A stretch of 64,000 bases of DNA from Muscardinus avellanarius (taxonomy: Eukaryota; Chordata; Mammalia; Rodentia; Gliridae): positions 64,249,058 through 64,313,057 of the forward strand of contig OY726560.1 in assembly GCA_963383645.1 (NCBI GenBank), in the 5' to 3' direction. A program made the position numbers and the translations under genes. Each line of letters begins with the position of its first letter. The first letter of the stretch is position 1. Shown piece by piece: positions 49,418 to 60,161 of the stretch. The notes under the pieces were generated by a model. It ran no database searches and was not told where the DNA came from. It saw only the letters and a list, made by a program, of their open reading frames with translations.

Positions 49418-49618
49418 TTGGCGGTACTGGGGATGGTACCCAGGGGCACTGTATCTCTGAGCTACGACCTCAGCCCTTTTTTTTTAGTATTTTTATTCTT
49501 TGAAACAGGGTCTCATTGTGTTGCGAAGGGCCTAAGAAGCTGAGGCTGTCCGTGAACCACGATCTTCCAGTCTCTGCCTCCTGAATGCTGGGATAACAAG
49601 CGTGCACCACACACCTAG
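49418..49618 (-). mobile_element. B1-dID SINE (reversed)
   Basis: ggcggtactggggatggtac to gcgtgcaccacacacctagc. Confidence 0.78.
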
Positions 49619-49705
49619 CCTTTTTTTTATTCTTTCTGTCTTAATTTTGAAGAGAATTAACTTGCTAGATTCCTAAATATAAAGGGGGTTGTGGGAGAGG
49701 TCAAA

Positions 49706-49795
49706 AGAGATGGGTCTTGCTATGTTGCCCAGGCTGGAGTACAGTGGCGATTCAAAGTATTATCTCCCTCCTTTTAACTCCTCTAATCTTTGTAT
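49706..49795 (-). repeat. 7SL-related fragment (FLAM/proto-B1 or 7SL pseudogene)
   Basis: gctatgttgcccaggctgga, then gtacagtggcgattcaaag, equals the reversed 3' end of 7SL RNA more closely than the local B1-dID family, which lacks this block. Confidence 0.5.
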
Positions 49796-49814
49796 ATCTC
49801 CTACTGCTTTAATT

Positions 49815-49817
49815 GAC

Positions 49818-49856
<39 letters not shown>

Positions 49857-50053
49857 GTAATACGTGGGATGGAAACCAGGGGCATTCTACCTCCGAGCTA
49901 TACCCTTAGCCCTATTTTTTTACTTTTTATTTTAAAACAGGGTCTCTCTGAGATGCAAAGGGCCTCACTAAACTGAGGTTGTCCACAAACCGTGATCCTC
50001 CTGTCTCAGCCTCCAAATGCTGGGATTACAAGTGTGTGCCACCATGCCTGGTT
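49815..50053 (-). mobile_element. B1-dID SINE (reversed) with (GAT)n tail
   Basis: tactgctttaatt (49802-49814) and tactgttttaatt (50054-50066) flank the unit, so the (GAT)n run 49816-49852 is part of the insertion, at its tail end. Confidence 0.78.
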
Positions 50054-50582
50054 TACTGTTTTAATTTTAAATACTCTGCCTTTTCATAGATGCATGAGTT
50101 GTTACTTTGTTCTTCTTCCTCTGGATTGAAAATTACATGGAAACCTGGGCATGGTGGAGCACACTTGTAGTCCCAGCATTTGGGAGGAGATAATCTATAT
50201 AGTTTATCTTTTCATTTCTCATGCACAAGGCACATCAGTTTGTACATAGTACATGTTTAGTGAATACATTTAAGTAAATGAGCTAAAGGTTATTTGGGAA
50301 TAAAAAAATCACGTGTTCACATATTACTAGCTAGAATAACAGATCCTAATATGTTAACATAAAGAAGTTTATTTCTTGCTCTTATCATAATTCCAAGATA
50401 AGGGTTTCTGACAGACTTTTTTCAACAGACTTTTTCCACTTGATGGAAAGAACAGGCTGTGCCATTTGTTAGTACCTCACTCTTATGTAAATGCAGTCAT
50501 CATGCATACAGAGATAAGATATTTTGATAGATGTGTATATATATCTTAAAACATCAAGATTTGTACCTTAAATAGATACAAT

Positions 50583-50627
50583 AAATTTTAAAATTTATTA
50601 TTTTTAAATTTTAAAATTTATTATTTT
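50583..50627. repeat. Perfect 23-bp AT tandem repeat, two units
   Basis: Two copies of aaattttaaaatttattatt plus T-run; each contains the palindrome aaattttaaaattt. Confidence 0.85.
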
Positions 50628-50713
50628 AAAAAATATTTAAAAAAAAAACTACAATGACCTGAAGGATAAGGAGGTATAGACAAAGCAGACCAGGTTCTTA
50701 AAATCTTGTAGAA

Positions 50714-50913
50714 GCCGGGCGTGGTGGCGCACGCTTGTAATCGCCGTGCTTGGGAGACTGAGACAGGAGGATCTCGCAGATTCAAAGCAATTCTCAGCTA
50801 CTTAGTGAGCCTCTCTACAACTTAGTGAGCCCCTATTTCCAAATAAAATATAAAATAAGTCTGGGAGTATAGCCTGGAGGTAGAAAAGCCCCTGAGTCCC
50901 ACCCCTAGTACCA

Positions 50914-50954
<41 letters not shown>

Positions 50955-51161
50955 GAAGCAGGGCATGGTGGTACATGCTTGTAATCCCAGCGCTTGGGAG
51001 GCTGAGACAGGAGGATAGTACAAGTTTGAAGCCAGCCTCAGCTACTGAGTGAGGCTCTCAGCAACTTATGAGACCCTGTTTTCAAATAAAGTATAAAATA
51101 GGTCTGGGGGTATAGCCCGGAGATAGAAAGCCTCTGGGTTTCACCCCCAGTACCACAAAAA

Positions 51162-51192
<31 letters not shown>
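50714..51192 (+). mobile_element. Two B1-dID SINEs with (AAAT)n tails (50714-50953, 50957-51192)
   Basis: Both belong to the tctgggagtatagcc subtype and end in AAAT arrays of 9-12 units. Just before them, at 50145-50190, lies a head-only scrap. Confidence 0.8.
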
Positions 51193-51474
51193 AATGATAA
51201 GAACATATATTTTGCTGGATTGTCCCTGGAAATACACCAATATATTCTTCTGCTGAAACTTCATGAAAGTGTCTATTTGTGTATTTCCTTGAACCCAATC
51301 TTACACCATCTATTGTTCATATTAAAGAAAAAACCCTTATCATTTTCACTGGCAAAAGTAGTAGTTCATTATATTATTTTGCATTTATTTGAATACTTGT
51401 GAGAATACTTTTTGTTGACTTCATGTTTTCTAAAACACGGTAGCTATTCTTTTAAAAATGTATTCTATTTTTTA

Positions 51475-51700
51475 GCCAGGTGTGGTGGCACATGCATGTA
51501 ATCCCAGCATTTGGGAGGCTGAGACAGGAGGATTATGGTTTGCAGACAGCCTCAGCTACTTAGTGAGTCCCTCTGCAATTCAATGAGGCCCTGCTTCAAA
51601 ATAAAGAATAAAAAATAGGGCTGGAGGTATAGTTCAGAGTTAGAACGCCCTTGAGTTCCATTTCCAGTACCACACACAAAAAATAAATAAAATAATAAAT
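51475..51700 (+). mobile_element. B1-dID SINE
   Basis: agccaggtgtggtggcacat to agtaccacacacaaaaa, of the aaagaataaaaaatagggct subtype. Confidence 0.8.
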
Positions 51701-51797
51701 AAAAATATACTCTATTTTTTACTTATGATTTTAAGTCTTTATATATATAAATCATATTCTTCAGTTATTTACATCATTGTTTGAAAAGTTATTTTGA

Positions 51798-52020
51798 GCT
51801 GGGCTTGGTGGCACACACTTGTAATCCCAGCATTTGGGAGGCTTAGACCGGAGTATTGTGGTTCGAGGACAGCTTCAGCTGAAACTGAGTGAGACCCTTT
51901 GCAACTTAGTGAGACCCTGTTTCAAAATAAAGAATAAAAAATAGGGCTGAGGATGTAACTCAGAGGTAGAATGCCCCTGGGTTCCATTCCTCGATTCCTC
52001 GTACCACCAAAAAAAAAAAA
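51798..52020 (+). mobile_element. B1-dID SINE
   Basis: Flanked by aaaagttattttg (51785-51797) and aaaaagttattctg (about 52019-52031). The tail repeats ttcctcgattcctcg. Confidence 0.8.
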
Positions 52021-52029
52021 AAGTTATTC

Positions 52030-52700
52030 TGGGAACTTCTGGGCAATGTGGCAGAGTAGGTTTACATGGAAAAACCCTCCATTTTGCTTCAGAATGGTTC
52101 AAGTCTGAGTAGAATAGTAAGATTATATCTGGATGTGTGGTTGAACTAGGGACCAAGAGAAGGAAATCCCCAGGTGCCTGAAATGAAAGAATGTTCACAG
52201 AGAAAGTCACCATTGAGCCAGCTGCTGAAAACTGGGCACCACAAAAGATTACTGTTCCAGTTACTATGACTGCATAACAAATTTCTCCAAAACTTAGCAG
52301 TGCAAAACAACCATTTATTGTGTTTGTGGATTCCATGGGTTGGGAATTTGAACAGTGAACAGCAGAGACATCTTGACTGTGTTTCACCATGTCTGGGCCT
52401 CAGCGGGAAGACTCGAGGCTGGGGCTGGACTCACCTGAAGACTTCTGTACTCGTGTGTCTAGTGGCCGGTGCAGGATGTTGACTGAGACGTTATCTGTGG
52501 ATGTCAGCTGGAACCTTTATATGTGGCCTGTCACGTCACCTGGCTTTTGCAAAACATGGTGGCTAGGTTTCAAACCTAAGTCTTCTGAGAGAGCCAGGTA
52601 GAAGTTGTATCACTTTCTTATGAGCTGGTCTTGGAAATCACATCTTGGAACTTCCTTTGCATTTTTTTTTCAGTTAGTTCAGGAAAAGGAACACAAATCT
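52030..52700 (+). repeat. Ancient repeat mosaic (L1 5'-like, then LTR-like)
   Basis: 52030-52240 (gggaacttctgggcaatgtg) is L1 5'-UTR-like. 52255-52660 (gactgcataacaaatttctc, cacctgaagacttctg) is like old mammalian LTR repeats. No coding frame of interest remains. Confidence 0.35.
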
Positions 52701-53059
52701 GATCTCTTGATGGAGGAATATCTGCATCACAGGGAGGAAGAGCACGTGGGATTGGCTATGTATTAAGATATATACTATATTTGAAAAATACAGTGTGTCA
52801 CAAGTACCTTAACCCCGAGATGATAACTTGAAGAATACTCACCATTGGCCTGAAGAGGCTGCTAAGAAGTTTGCCACCTACCTGAGCCATGGGAAGAAAA
52901 GTCAGCTGCTGGCGATCAGAGCTTCCTGAGCTGTGCCAGCTCAGCTTTGGGGGTCTCTACTCACATCACTACATTGTTAAGAACCACAGTCCAAGAAGAT
53001 GACTTACTCATTGTTTTGATGCCTCTGAAACCCCAGGCCAGAGAACAGGGAAACACTCT

Positions 53060-53062
53060 CAC

Positions 53063-53130
<68 letters not shown>
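53060..53130. repeat. (CT)n then (CA)n microsatellite
   Basis: About 30 CT units followed by five CA units. Confidence 0.9.
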
Positions 53131-53131
<1 letters not shown>

Positions 53132-53207
53132 ATGCATTGACTCTGGTAGAGAGCAATCTCTCCAAAGTCACAGTGGAAGACTAAAAATTACATAAGGAAA
53201 TTAACCA

Positions 53208-53430
53208 CACCCGGGCGTGGTGGTGCACGCTTGTAATCCCAGCATTTGGGAGGCTGAGACAGGAGGATCACAATTCGCGGACAGCCTCGGCTAGTTAGTG
53301 AGGCCCTCTGCAACTCAGTGAGACCCTGTTTTAAGATAAAGAATAATAAACAGGGCTGGGGGTGTAGCTCAGAGGTAGAATGCCCCTGGGTTCCATCCCC
53401 TCTACCACAAAAAAATAAATAAAAATAAAA
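53208..53430 (+). mobile_element. B1-dID SINE
   Basis: acccgggcgtggtggtgcac to ccatcccctctaccac. Confidence 0.8.
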
Positions 53431-53454
53431 ATTAATTAAGCACATAAAAGGAGG

Positions 53455-53960
53455 CTTGGATGATGCTGCGATTGGGACACTTGTACCCCCAAACTAAATA
53501 GAATATAATGAAAAAATTAAAATTTACAATATTCAAGGAGATAAAGGAATGGACATCATAAGGGCAAGAAGAGCAAAGTATGAAAAAGAATAGGATTAGG
53601 AAAGTGTCCTATACCACTTGGGATAGTTTGGCACAATAAGGGATTGTTCTGCTTTAAATACTAGTAGTATTGGGCTAAGCGTACAGCACAGAGAATAAAG
53701 TTAAGAAGGATTATTGATCAGTCCAATGACTTGTGGCTCAAGAGAGTCATTGAACATGTTCAGTAATTCGTTGCCTCCTAAAATCCTGTAGAAATGATAG
53801 GGAAAGGACTTAAAAAATGAAATAGAATAAATTTATTTTAAATTTAAAACAGAAAATAATAAACGTTTTAGAAGTGGGAATCAGGATGGCATTGAACTTT
53901 TCATAAGTAACATTAGAAATGTACAGAAAACAACAGTTGTTTTCAAATTTTTGAGAGTTC
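53455..53960 (+). mobile_element. Old L1 5'-region fragment (weak)
   Basis: A-rich sequence with tagaatataatgaaaaa... and attcaaggagataaaggaat resembles the region just before ORF1 in old L1 elements. It is diverged, without an open frame, and flanked by SINEs at both ends. Confidence 0.3.
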
Positions 53961-53984
53961 TTTGTTTGTTTGTTTGTTTGTTTG

Positions 53985-54158
53985 TTTTTGTGGTACTGGG
54001 GATGGAACCCAGGGGCATTCTACCTTCAAGCTACACCTCCAGTCCTTTTTTTCATTATTTATTTTGAAACAGGGTCTCACTGAGTTTCAAAGGGCCTCAC
54101 TAAGTAGTAGCTGAGGCTGTCCTCGAACCGCAATCCTCCTGTCTCAGCCTCCCAAATG
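53985..54158 (-). mobile_element. B1-dID SINE (reversed), head truncated
   Basis: tggtactggggatggaaccc to agcctcccaaatga; preceded by (GTTT)n 53962-53985, its reversed tail. Confidence 0.75.
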
Positions 54159-54341
54159 AAAGAGTTCTTTCTAAAAACTCTATTCCTATCCCAACTTATT
54201 GAGTTTGGGGGTAAAATGTAATATGATTTCAGATATACATGTTCTCAACAAATTGTACCTACTACTTACCGTTTCTCAGGGATCTTCATAAAAGAATAAA
54301 ACCCTTTTACATACTCATACATCATTTTTTAAAATTAAGGC

Positions 54342-54558
54342 AAGCTGGGCATAGTGGCTCACGCTTGTAATCCCAGCATTTGGGAGGCTAAGACTGGAGA
54401 ATCGTGGTTCACAGCCAGCCTCAGCTACTTAGTGAGGCCCTTTGCAACTCAGTGAGACCCTGTTTCAAAATAAAGAATAAAAAATAGGGCTGGGGGTGTA
54501 GCTTGGAGGTAGAATGCCCCTGGGTTCCAACATCCCTAATACCGCAAAAAAAAAAAAA
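54342..54558 (+). mobile_element. B1-dID SINE
   Basis: agctgggcatagtggctcac to ccctaataccgc with an A-rich tail. Confidence 0.8.
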
Positions 54559-54699
54559 GAAAAAATATTAAGGCAGTGTTATATTGACTCAGTGGTAGTA
54601 AGATTAGTGAACACAGAAAAAAGGGCTGAGAATTATACTCTAGTATTAAGGTATCTTGGCTTGCTTTCCCCTTATGTCTTGAATAGAAGAAACGATTTA

Positions 54700-54936
54700 T
54701 TTTCTTGCTTGCTTGCTTGCTTGCTTTCTGATGTCCTGGGGATTAATCCCAGGGGCATTCTACCTCCAAGTGACACCCCCAGCCCTATTTTTTATTCTTT
54801 ATTTTGAAACAGGATCTCATTAAGTTGCTGAGAGCCTCACTAAGTAGCTAAAACTGGCAGCAAACCTGCAGTCCTCCTGTCTCAGCTTCCCTAGTACTGG
54901 GATGGGATTACAAGCATGTGCCATCACGCTTGGCTC
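54700..54936 (-). mobile_element. B1-dID SINE (reversed) with (GCTT)n tail
   Basis: A (TTGC) array at 54700-54725 leads into tgatgtcctggggattaatc; ends catcacgcttggc. Flanks agaaacgattt / agagacgattt agree. Confidence 0.78.
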
Positions 54937-55009
54937 GAGAGACGATTTCTTCAATCTGACATTTATAGAGAAAATAACTGCTCAATTTGACTATATCAAA
55001 TTTTTCTTA

Positions 55010-55245
55010 TAAGCACACTTGTAGTTCCAGCATTTGGGAGGCTGAGACAGGAGGATAGTGGGTTCACGGCCAGCCTTAACTACTTAGTGAGGCCCTCTGC
55101 AACTTAGTGAGATCCTGTTCCAAAATAAAGAATAAAAATAGGGTTGGGGTGTAGCTTGGAGATAAAATGCCCCCGAGTTCAATTCCCAGTACCGAAAAAA
55201 AAAAAAAAAAAGAAAAAGAAAAAAAGAAAGAAAAGAAAAGAAAAA
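55010..55245 (+). mobile_element. 5'-truncated B1-dID SINE
   Basis: Starts inside the head at agcacacttgtagttccagc and ends in a mixed A/G tail. It splits the old L1 fragment. Confidence 0.72.
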
Positions 55246-55256
55246 ATCTGGTAAAA

Positions 55257-55910
55257 TAAAGGATACTATAAATAGGCTAAAATAAACTTAACAACAGGCG
55301 AATGTTCTTGATACATATAACATATAAAGAAGTAATGCTCCAAATATATTAGGTACTATGAATCAGTGAAACAAAATAAAATTCTGTACAAAAAAATGGG
55401 CAAAGCATAGAAATAGGCAATTCATGAAAGAAATTTAAGTGGCCAAGAATTACTTTTCAGGGATATAATTAATATAACAGTGAGATACTATTTTATATGC
55501 TAAGAGAGCAAAAAACGAAATGGCTTGTTCATTACAGGCATACATAAGAATGTGGGTGGACAAAACCTTTCATGAAAATACAAGTTGATTGTATTTTCTC
55601 AACATCAGTATATTGAGATTAGCACATAGAAGCTAATGTAGTCATAGTATGTAAAGTTCAAAATCTGCATACATCAGGCACAGTGAATTCAATTGGAGGT
55701 ATGTAACTTTGGAAAAGCGCACATCTACAGAGATGTTAACTGCCACGCTGTTTATAATTTTGGAAAATTAACGATCCACATGACCACCTGTAGAAAACAG
55801 ACAGTTACATACTTGAATAATTTATATGATATAGACAGCAGATAAAATAAACAAACTAGGTCTAAATGTATACATATGACCATTTCAAATTAGTAAAAAA
55901 AGTTGTTCAA
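55257..55910 (+). mobile_element. Old L1 ORF2-derived fragment
   Basis: Phrases such as aaaaaatgggcaaagcatag, aatttaagtggccaaga, cagtgagatactattt and gttaactgccacgctgttta are recognisable decayed L1 text. There is no open frame. It probably continues from 54955-55009 on the other side of the SINE at 55010. Confidence 0.45.
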
Positions 55911-56028
55911 CAAAACTTTGAGTCACCTTGCCCACACATGCCTGGCTGAGGTCAAACAGGGTGACAAGTTTTGTTTGTTTTGCCCTTATATTGCAAGCAA
56001 CATCCTCCTCATTATCTAGTTAATGCCA

Positions 56029-56071
<43 letters not shown>

Positions 56072-56079
56072 TATGCTCT

Positions 56080-56258
56080 ATGCTGGAGATTGAACCCAGG
56101 GGTGTTCTACCTCCAACACTCCCAGCCCTATTTTATTTTATTTTTTTATTTGGAAACAAGGTCTTGCTAAATTGCTGAGTCTGGCTTCAAACCTGTGACC
56201 CTTCTGTCTCAGCCTCCCAAGTACTGGGATTATAGGCATGTGATACCACACCAGACAC
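56080..56258 (-). mobile_element. B1-dID SINE (reversed) after (TG)n
   Basis: tgctggagattgaacccagg to ataccacaccagaca; the (TG)n run 56032-56070 is adjacent. Confidence 0.75.
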
Positions 56259-56729
56259 TGCTTTTCATATTTTTGTGTTTTTTTTGTTTTGATTTTGTTA
56301 TATAAAACCAGCCCCAAGTGTAGTGCCAAAGTGCTGTCTAATACTCCTAAGTGAAAGAAGGCTGTGACATGCTTGTGGAGAAAATACATGTGTTCAATAA
56401 ACTGCATTCAGGACCAAATCATTACAATGCCATTGTCTGATATCTCAGTGTTAGTGAATCAGTAACGCAGCGAGCAAGGTGTCTTTAAGTAGAAACACAT
56501 AAACAAGGTTACACATTGATTGGTTGCCAAAAACGCTGTGAGCAGAGGATCACGGAATCCTAACCTGTATTTCTCCCAGGAGCAATGATTCAGTATTCAC
56601 TAATTCAGTGTTTGCAGTAACTCTACAGAACATGCCTATTACCAATAATGAGAATTGACTTTCATATCTGAAATAAACTTTGTTTACTTACTTGCTTACT
56701 TACTGTCTGAGTCCTCCAGATAATCGTTT

Positions 56730-56732
<3 letters not shown>

Positions 56733-56781
<49 letters not shown>

Positions 56782-56967
56782 TACTAGGGATGGAACTCAG
56801 GGTTCATTCTACCTTCAAGCTACACCCCCAGCCCTATTTTTTTGGAAACAGGGTCTCAGTAAGTTGCAGAGGGCCTCACTAAGTAGCTGAGGCTGGCTTC
56901 GAACCAGGATGCTCCTGTCTCAACCTCCCAAATGCTGGAATTACAAGCATGTGCCACCATGCCCGGA
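56733..56967 (-). mobile_element. B1-dID SINE (reversed) with (TG)n tail
   Basis: gataatc occurs on both sides (near 56719 and 56966), so the (TG)n run 56733-56780 is inside the insertion. Confidence 0.75.
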
Positions 56968-57114
56968 TAATCTTGAGAACCTCTGTTCTGGTTACCTGTG
57001 TAATCTCAGTGTTTACATATAATTGTCATTCGATAATTTTTGTTAAATTAATGAATAATGAATACACCAAAAAATATTTAACTTTTTCTTCCTAGATAAT
57101 AAAAAGAAAATCTT

Positions 57115-57325
57115 AGCTGGGTGTGGTGGCGTACACATATAATCCCAGCGCTTGGGAGGCTGAGACAGGAGGATCGCACAGGTTCGAAGCCAGCCTCAGC
57201 TACTTAGTGAGGCTCTTAGCAACTTAGTGAGACCCTGTTTCCAAACAAATATAAAATAGGTCTGGGGAGTATAGTCTGGAGGTAGAAAAGCCCCTGGGTT
57301 CCATCCTCAGTACCAAAAAAAAAGT
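57115..57325 (+). mobile_element. B1-dID SINE
   Basis: agctgggtgtggtggcgtac to cctcagtaccaaaaaaaaa; tgtttccaaac subtype. Confidence 0.8.
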
Positions 57326-57344
57326 GTGCACCCATATTTTGGGG

Positions 57345-57575
57345 TGCCTTGTGAATATAATTATTTTTATATTAGTACATTTTAATTATACAGAACAATG
57401 GGTTTCATTGTGGCATATTTGTACATGAAAATAATATTTTGATCATATCCACCATGGCTTCCCCTATCTGCCCCCAGCCCCTTCCTCTTCTCTAATAGTC
57501 TTCCTGCTACTCTCACCATCTTCCGCTCCTAAATTCCACATATGAGGGAAAATGTGATAAAATGTGTAAATTATT
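57345..57575 (-). mobile_element. L1 3' UTR fragment
   Basis: The stretch tacattttaattatacag..., cattgtggcatatttgtaca and the C/T-rich block after it have the character of rodent L1 3' UTRs in reverse. The fragment is cut at its right end by a SINE insertion. Confidence 0.5.
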
Positions 57576-57590
57576 TTACAGCTGTTAGTT

Positions 57591-58052
57591 TTTTTTTTTT
57601 TTTACTATTTATTTATTTATTTATTTCGGGTCTGGGGATGGAACCCAGGGGCATTCGACCTCCGAGCTACACCCCAGCCTTATTTTTTATTTATTTTTTA
57701 ATTTTTTTGGTGGTATTGGGGTTCCTGGAAGCCCTTCTACCTCCGGGATACACTCCCACAAGCTACACTCCCAGACCTATTTTTTTACCTTTTTATGTGG
57801 AAACAGGGTCTCTTAAGCCAGCAAGGCTGGCTCCGAACCAGCGCCATCCTCCTGTCTCCGCCTCCCAAGCACGGGGATCACAAGCATGCGCCACCATGCC
57901 CGGCTTCCATCCCTAGTTTTTAATTCTTTATTTTGCAACTCTCACTGAGTTGCAGAGGGCCTCACTAAGTAGCTGAGGCTGTTCATGAACCAAGATCCTC
58001 TGGTCTCAGTTTCCCGAATGCTGGGATTACAAGCATGTGCCACCATGCCTGG
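57591..58052 (-). mobile_element. Reversed SINE with another reversed SINE nested inside
   Basis: The outer copy starts cgggtctggggatggaaccc and resumes at cttccatccctagtttttaa (57903). The inner copy runs about 57705-57902 (ggtggtattggggttcctgg to ccaccatgcccggc). Confidence 0.8.
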
Positions 58053-58068
58053 TTTACAGCTGTTAGTT

Positions 58069-58081
58069 TTTTAAATTATAT

Positions 58082-58116
<35 letters not shown>

Positions 58117-58322
58117 TTTTGGTGGTACTGGGGGTGGAACCTAGAGGCCTTCTACCTCTGGGCTATACTCCCAGACCTGTTTTATATTTTTTATTTGAAA
58201 CAGGGTCTCACTAAGTTGCTGAGAGCCTCACTAAGTAGCTGAGGCTGGCTTCGAACCTATGCGATCCTCCTGTCTCAGCCTCCCAAGAGCAGGGATTACA
58301 AGCATGCGCCACCATGCCTAGC
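58069..58322 (-). mobile_element. B1-dID SINE (reversed) with (ATTT)n tail
   Basis: (TTTA) array 58080-58119, then ggtggtactgggggtggaac to caccatgcctagc. Confidence 0.82.
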
Positions 58323-58601
58323 TTTACAGCTGTTAGTTTTAAACAGTTTGTCTAAACTCATACTCTCTTTACTGTTGATTTAGAAAAGCATTTGTTTTTA
58401 AGTACATTCTCTACTGCCTGTTCTAGAATATATGTATTTTTGTCCTTTTTATGACCTTTTTATGATCTGTTCCCGTGTGTGTGTGTGTTTTAGTGGTAGT
58501 CCTTTGGTTAATCCTATAAAATATCCTTAGTATTTCTCTTTCCATTAGTAACAGGTAGTGGTCATATATAAAAAACATCAGATCAAAGAAATTTTTTTTC
58601 T

Positions 58602-58720
58602 GCCAGATGTGATGGCACACACTTGTAATCTCAGCTATTCAGGAGGCTGAAGCAGGAGATTATGAATTCAAGACCAGCCTGGGAAGCTTCATAAAACCCT
58701 GTTTCAAAATTTTTAAAAGA
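58602..58720 (+). mobile_element. B1-like monomer
   Basis: gccagatgtgatggcacaca to aaccctgtttcaaaattttt with gttcaagaccagcctggga, a more B1/7SL-like middle and no ID half. Confidence 0.65.
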
Positions 58721-58894
58721 GCCAGGTGTGGTGGCGCACGCTTGTAATCCCCGCGCTTGGGAGGCGGAGACAGGAAGATGGTGCAGGTTCGAAGCCAGTC
58801 TCACTGGCTTAAGAGACCCTGTTTCCAAATAAAGTATAAAAATAGATCTGGGAGTGTAGCCCAGAGGTAGAAGGGTTCCATCCCCAGTACCACC

Positions 58895-58927
<33 letters not shown>

Positions 58928-59005
58928 GAATTGGGTAGCTCAGTGGTAGAATACTTAGCCAGGATGTGTACAGCCCTGAGTTTGATCCCCAGTACTGCCT
59001 CAAAG
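58721..59005 (+). mobile_element. B1-dID SINE (58721-58920) and ID element (58924-59005)
   Basis: The SINE ends in A30. The ID piece reads ggtagctcagtggtagaata with the insert cttagccaggatgtgtaca. Confidence 0.75.
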
Positions 59006-59147
59006 TAAATCAATTAATAATAAAAATAAAAACAGACATTTTGGAAGGAATAAAATTGACCAAATCATGTTATGTGCATGTTGTTAGAAATATATAATAA
59101 TGAAATAATGACTCTCACTATTATGTTTAAGTATAAGGCACTAATTA

Positions 59148-59592
59148 ATTGTAATCTCAGCTTTTGGGAGGCTGAGACAGTAGGATCACAGTTCACAGAC
59201 AGCCTCAGCTACTTAGTGAAGCCTTTTGCAACTCAGTGAGACCTTGTTTCAAAATAAAGAATAAAAGCCGGGTGTGGTGGCGCACGCTTGTAATCCCCGT
59301 GCTTGGGAGGCTGAGACAGGAGGATTGCGCAGGTTCGAAGCCAGCCTCAGCTGGTTTAAGAGACCCTGTTTCCAAATAAAATATAAAATAGGTCTGGGAG
59401 TGTAGCCCGGAGGTAGAAGTCCCCTGGGTTCCATCCCCAGTACCACCAAAAATAAATAAATAAATAAACAAATAAATAAATAAATAAATAAAAACAAATA
59501 AATAATAAAAATAAAATAAAATAACAAGTAGGGCTGGGGTTGTAGCTCAATAATAGAATGCCCCTGGGTTCCATCCCCAGTACTGCCAAAAA
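59148..59592 (+). mobile_element. B1-dID SINE split by a younger B1-dID SINE
   Basis: The outer copy is 59148-59264 plus 59524-59592 (caagtagggctggggttgta...). The inner full copy, with an (AAAT)n tail, is 59265-59523. The break falls in the A-rich linker. Confidence 0.82.
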
Positions 59593-59674
59593 AAAAAAAA
59601 AGGTTTTTTTTCATTATTTCATCATTCCAGATGTTATACATACTTGCAGATGTTGACCTTTTAAAAAATTATGT

Positions 59675-60128
59675 AGGCCGGGCGTGGTGGCTCACACTTG
59701 TAATCCCAGCACTCGGGAGGCTGAGACCAGAGGATCCTAGTTCGTGGACAGCCTCAGCTACTTAGTGAGGGCCTCTGCAACTCAGTGAGACCCGGTTTCA
59801 AAATAAAGAATAAAAAATAGGGCGGGGGGGGGTGTAGCTCAGAGGTAGAATGCCCCTGGGTTCCATCCCCAGATCCTCAAAAAAATAAATAAAAAATAAA
59901 AAAATAAAAAATTATGTAGCTGGGCGTGGTGGCGCACACTTGTAATCCCAGTGCTTGGGAAGCTGAAACAGGAGGATCACACAGGTTCAAAGCCAGCCTC
60001 ACCTATTTAGTGAGGCTCTCAGCAACTTAGTGAGACCCTGTTTCCAAATAAAATATATTTAAAAAAATAGGTCTGGGAGTATAGCCCGGAGGTATAAAAG
60101 CCCCTGGGTTCCACCCCCACTACCAAAA
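59675..60128 (+). mobile_element. Two B1-dID SINEs (59675-59915, 59922-60128)
   Basis: The first belongs to the atttgggagg/gttcgtggacagcc-type subfamily (here cactcgggagg); the second to the gcttggg / tgtttcc type. Confidence 0.8.
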
Positions 60129-60161
60129 AGAAAATATTTATAAAAAATATATATATGGAGA

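Noticed and set aside
51875..52390. 171-codon minus frame
   Set aside because: Read-through of an LTR-like repeat into a reversed SINE; ends in the usual SINE-derived peptide.
57542..57916. 124-codon plus frame
   Set aside because: Made of reversed SINE sequence and T-runs; the same peptide words recur at many SINEs.
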